Shown here piece after piece: positions 7,105-8,292 of a stretch of DNA of 8,292 bases (positions are counted from its first letter, which is position 1; every line of letters starts with the position of its first letter). A program made the position numbers and the translations under genes. The notes under the pieces were generated by a model. The model had not been told where the DNA came from and did no database searches. It saw only the letters and a list, made by a program, of their open reading frames with translations. The stretch is from Gemmatimonadota bacterium (GTDB lineage: Bacteria > Gemmatimonadota > Gemmatimonadetes > Gemmatimonadales > GWC2-71-9): contig QHUQ01000199.1 in NCBI GenBank assembly GCA_003221985.1, positions 1-8,292 of the forward strand. The letters are read 5' to 3'.

Positions 7105-7827
7105 GTGAACGCGTCCCCATTCGTCTTCGGCGTCATCCCGGCACGCGGCGGCTCGAAGGGACTGCCGGGCAAGAATCTCAAGATGCTCGGCGGTCTCTCG
7201 CTGATCGGCCACGCGATCGCCTCGTGCCGTGAGGCCGCACGGTTGTCGCGGTTCATGGTGTCGACGGACAGCGCGGAGATCGCGACGGAGGCGCGCCGTC
7301 ATGGCGCCGAGGCGCCGTTTCTGCGGCCTGCGGCGCTGGCGAGCGACGACGCGGGGATGGTGCCGGTTCTGCAGCACGCCGTGCGGTGGCTCGAGTCGCA
7401 TGGCGGCCCGCGTCCGGATCTCGTCGTGACGCTCCAGCCGACGTCTCCGTTCCGCACGGGCGCCGACGTCGACCGCACGATCGCGAAGCTCCTCGAGACC
7501 GGGGCGGATTCTGCGCAGACGGTGACCGAGGCGACCTATCACCCGTTCTTCATGAAGACGCTCGACGGCGACCGCACCGTCCCGCTCTTCCCCGACGGCC
7601 ACAAGTACGTCCGTCGCCAGGATGCGCCGCAGGTCTACCAGCCGTCGGGCGCCGTCTATGTGACCCGCTATACGGTCCTCATGGACCAGGGACGTGTTCT
7701 CGGCGACGACAACCGGGCGATCGTCATGGGGTTCGAGTCGTCCGTGAACATCGACACCGAGTGGGATTTCATGCTGGCCGAGCTCATCCTGGCGCACGGG
7801 CGCGCCCCCACGCCCCCGCGTCCATGA
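7105..7827 (+). CDS. neuA: CMP-nonulosonate (sialic/legionaminic/pseudaminic acid) cytidylyltransferase, NeuA-like
   Basis: The protein has 240 residues from the GTG at 7105, one base after the previous stop. Conserved sequence begins nine codons in, which fits this start; there is no strong ribosome-binding site, so coupling is likely. The family signature IPARGGSKGLPGKN (11-24) binds CTP. It is followed by VSTDS (52-56), TLQPTSPFR (109-117), PQVYQPSGAVYVT (175-187) and VNIDTEWDF (214-222), which provides late acidic residues for metal binding. The enzyme transfers CMP from CTP to a nine-carbon alpha-keto acid sugar, giving the donor for a transferase. Whether the sugar is neuraminic, legionaminic or pseudaminic acid cannot be decided, so neuA stands for the family. 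Length is normal apart from a Pro/Arg-rich tail RAPTPPRP (233-240). Its stop TGA lies within ATGA at 7824-7827, where the first tandem repeat unit starts. Confidence 0.93.
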   Translation: MNASPFVFGVIPARGGSKGLPGKNLKMLGGLSLIGHAIASCREAARLSRFMVSTDSAEIATEARRHGAEAPFLRPAALASDDAGMVPVLQHAVRWLESHGGPRPDLVVTLQPTSPFRTGADVDRTIAKLLETGADSAQTVTEATYHPFFMKTLDGDRTVPLFPDGHKYVRRQDAPQVYQPSGAVYVTRYTVLMDQGRVLGDDNRAIVMGFESSVNIDTEWDFMLAELILAHGRAPTPPRP

Positions 7828-7912
7828 GGGAACGGGTCTTGGCCGGACGGAGCCACGCCGTACCCACGGCACGCCACCCACGGTGTGTTCCGACCTCACG
7901 GCCCCCGCTACG
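7824..7912 (+). repeat. Tandem repeat unit 1 (89 nt), at the neuA/neuD junction
   Basis: This is the first of two directly adjacent 89-nt units. It starts with ATGAGG, whose TGA is the cytidylyltransferase stop, and ends with CCCCCGCTACG. By eye it differs from unit 2 at seven positions (unit positions 7, 43, 61, 65, 66, 70, 75), so 82/89 are identical. Read from its ATG it is open for 30 codons (beginning MRERVLAGRSHAVP, ending SRPPLR) and stops at the TGA inside the ATGA that opens unit 2. The potential peptide is rich in Arg and Pro. An internal stem is possible: CACGCCGT (7854-7861) with ACGGTGTG (7880-7887), including one G-U pair. I do not recognise the element family. Whether the mini-ORF is translated is unknown. 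Confidence 0.96.
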
Positions 7913-8001
7913 ATGAGGCAACGGGTCTTGGCCGGACGGAGCCACGCCGTACCCGCGGCACGCCACCCACGGCGTGCACCGGCCTCGCGGCCCCCGCTAC
8001 G
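7913..8001 (+). repeat. Tandem repeat unit 2 (89 nt), immediately upstream of neuD
   Basis: This is the second unit, directly abutting unit 1 with an exact 89-base period (ATGAG at 7824, 7913 and 8002). It is open for 30 codons from its ATG (beginning MRQRVLAGRSHAVP, ending SRPPLR), and its TGA (8003-8005) overlaps the neuD ATG at 8002 as ATGA. It forms a better hairpin than unit 1. The outer arms GGCCGG (7930-7935) and CCGGCC (7979-7984) enclose CACGCCGT (7943-7950) and ACGGCGTG (7969-7976). An alternative tight hairpin pairs GCACGCC (7958-7964) with GGCGTGC (7971-7977) across a six-base loop. No T-run follows, so it is not a canonical terminator, and no ribosome-binding site is seen before neuD. 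Confidence 0.96.
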
Positions 8002-8292
8002 ATGAGCCACCGGCTGCTGATCCTGGGGGCGGGGGGCCACAGCCGCGCGGTCGCGGAGCTGGCGAGCGAGGCGGGATGGACCGTGGCCGGATTCACCGAC
8101 CGCGCGGGCGCACCTCGACCGGGGATCCTCGGCACCGACGCGGATGTCGGGGCGCTGGCGCGCGCCGGGAAGATCGATGCGGCGGTCGTCGGCGTCGGCA
8201 ACAGTGCGCTGCCCCGTCGCGCTGAGCTCTTCCGGCTCCTCTACGATTGCGGGCTCGCGACCCAGGCCCTCGTCCACCCCCGTGCGGTGCTC
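8002..8292 (+). CDS. neuD: NeuD/PglD-like sugar acetyltransferase, N-terminal part (cut by window end)
   Basis: The frame is open for 97 codons from the ATG at 8002 to the window end. It begins MSHRLLILGAGGHSRAVAEL, the typical nucleotide-binding-like N-terminal domain of the NeuD/PglD family, continues with VAGFTDR and a conserved VVGVGNSALPRRAELFRLL (about 63-81), and ends ATQALVHPRAVL (86-97), where the domain hands over to the left-handed beta-helix acyltransferase domain. The catalytic hexapeptide-repeat part lies beyond the window. Family members use acetyl-CoA to acetylate sialic acid or UDP-diamino-sugar precursors. Position directly after a CMP-nonulosonate synthetase is classic for neuD in sialic and legionaminic acid clusters. 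The ATG forms an ATGA overlap with the end of the mini-ORF in repeat unit 2, and the sequence just upstream (GCCCCCGCTACG) lacks a ribosome-binding site, so initiation may depend on ribosomes arriving from upstream. Confidence 0.9.
   Translation, partial: MSHRLLILGAGGHSRAVAELASEAGWTVAGFTDRAGAPRPGILGTDADVGALARAGKIDAAVVGVGNSALPRRAELFRLLYDCGLATQALVHPRAVL

Noticed and set aside
7824..8001. Possible CRISPR array or tRNA in the repeated region
   Set aside because: There are only two directly abutting units without unique spacers, so it is not CRISPR. The 89-nt length suggests a long tRNA, but no acceptor stem, anticodon arm or convincing T-arm can be formed.
7930..8001. Intrinsic terminator before neuD
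   Set aside because: A GC-rich hairpin is possible but no T-run follows, and neuD continues directly at the repeat boundary.
7051..8277. 408-codon open frame on the minus strand spanning the repeat
   Set aside because: It is antisense to the cytidylyltransferase and neuD, and its repeated peptide pieces simply mirror the 89-nt units.

Overview
The window is a single, unidirectional, very tightly packed operon on the + strand of a high-GC bacterium (G+C clearly well above 60%, with G/C strongly favoured at third codon positions). No rRNA, tRNA or other taxonomic marker is present, so the organism cannot be named. The style suits an uncultured GC-rich lineage such as Rokubacteria/Methylomirabilota or a deltaproteobacterium-like group, but this is only an impression.

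Layout: (1) 1-1482, 3' part of an ABC half-transporter (membrane domain plus ATPase), cut by the left window edge; (2) 1482-1661, an unrecognised 59-residue protein; (3) 1661-2665, a DUF115/MptE-like (Maf-type) protein; (4) 2662-3600, a class I SAM methyltransferase; (5) 3597-4586, a NodB-type polysaccharide deacetylase; (6) 4579-6123, a B12-binding-domain radical SAM enzyme; (7) 6120-7103, a Gfo/Idh/MocA sugar oxidoreductase; (8) 7105-7827, a CMP-nonulosonate (sialic-acid-like) cytidylyltransferase; (9) 7824-8001, two tandem 89-nt repeat units; (10) 8002-8292, the start of a NeuD-like acetyltransferase, cut by the right edge. Almost every gene junction is a 1-nt (TGATG), 4-nt (ATGA/GTGA) or 8-nt overlap, or a 1-nt gap, so translation is probably coupled throughout. 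No promoter or terminator is visible. The only non-gene stretch is the repeat region, shorter than 300 nt.

Together the genes read as a nonulosonic-acid (sialic, legionaminic or pseudaminic acid-like) surface-glycan or glycoprotein pathway. The cytidylyltransferase activates the sugar, NeuD and the oxidoreductase modify or build it, and the deacetylase, methyltransferase and B12 radical SAM enzyme are candidate tailoring enzymes. The Maf-like protein is a candidate transferase and the ABC half-transporter a candidate flippase. The exact sugar cannot be determined because the synthase (NeuB-like) is not in the window.

The most unusual structure is the tandem repeat. Two 89-nt units (82/89 identical) sit exactly at the stop/start junction between the cytidylyltransferase and neuD. 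Removing both would recreate a perfect ATGA overlap. Each unit is also an open mini-ORF of 30 codons that begins at one ATGA and ends in the next, so the insertion preserves an unbroken chain of stop/start overlaps.
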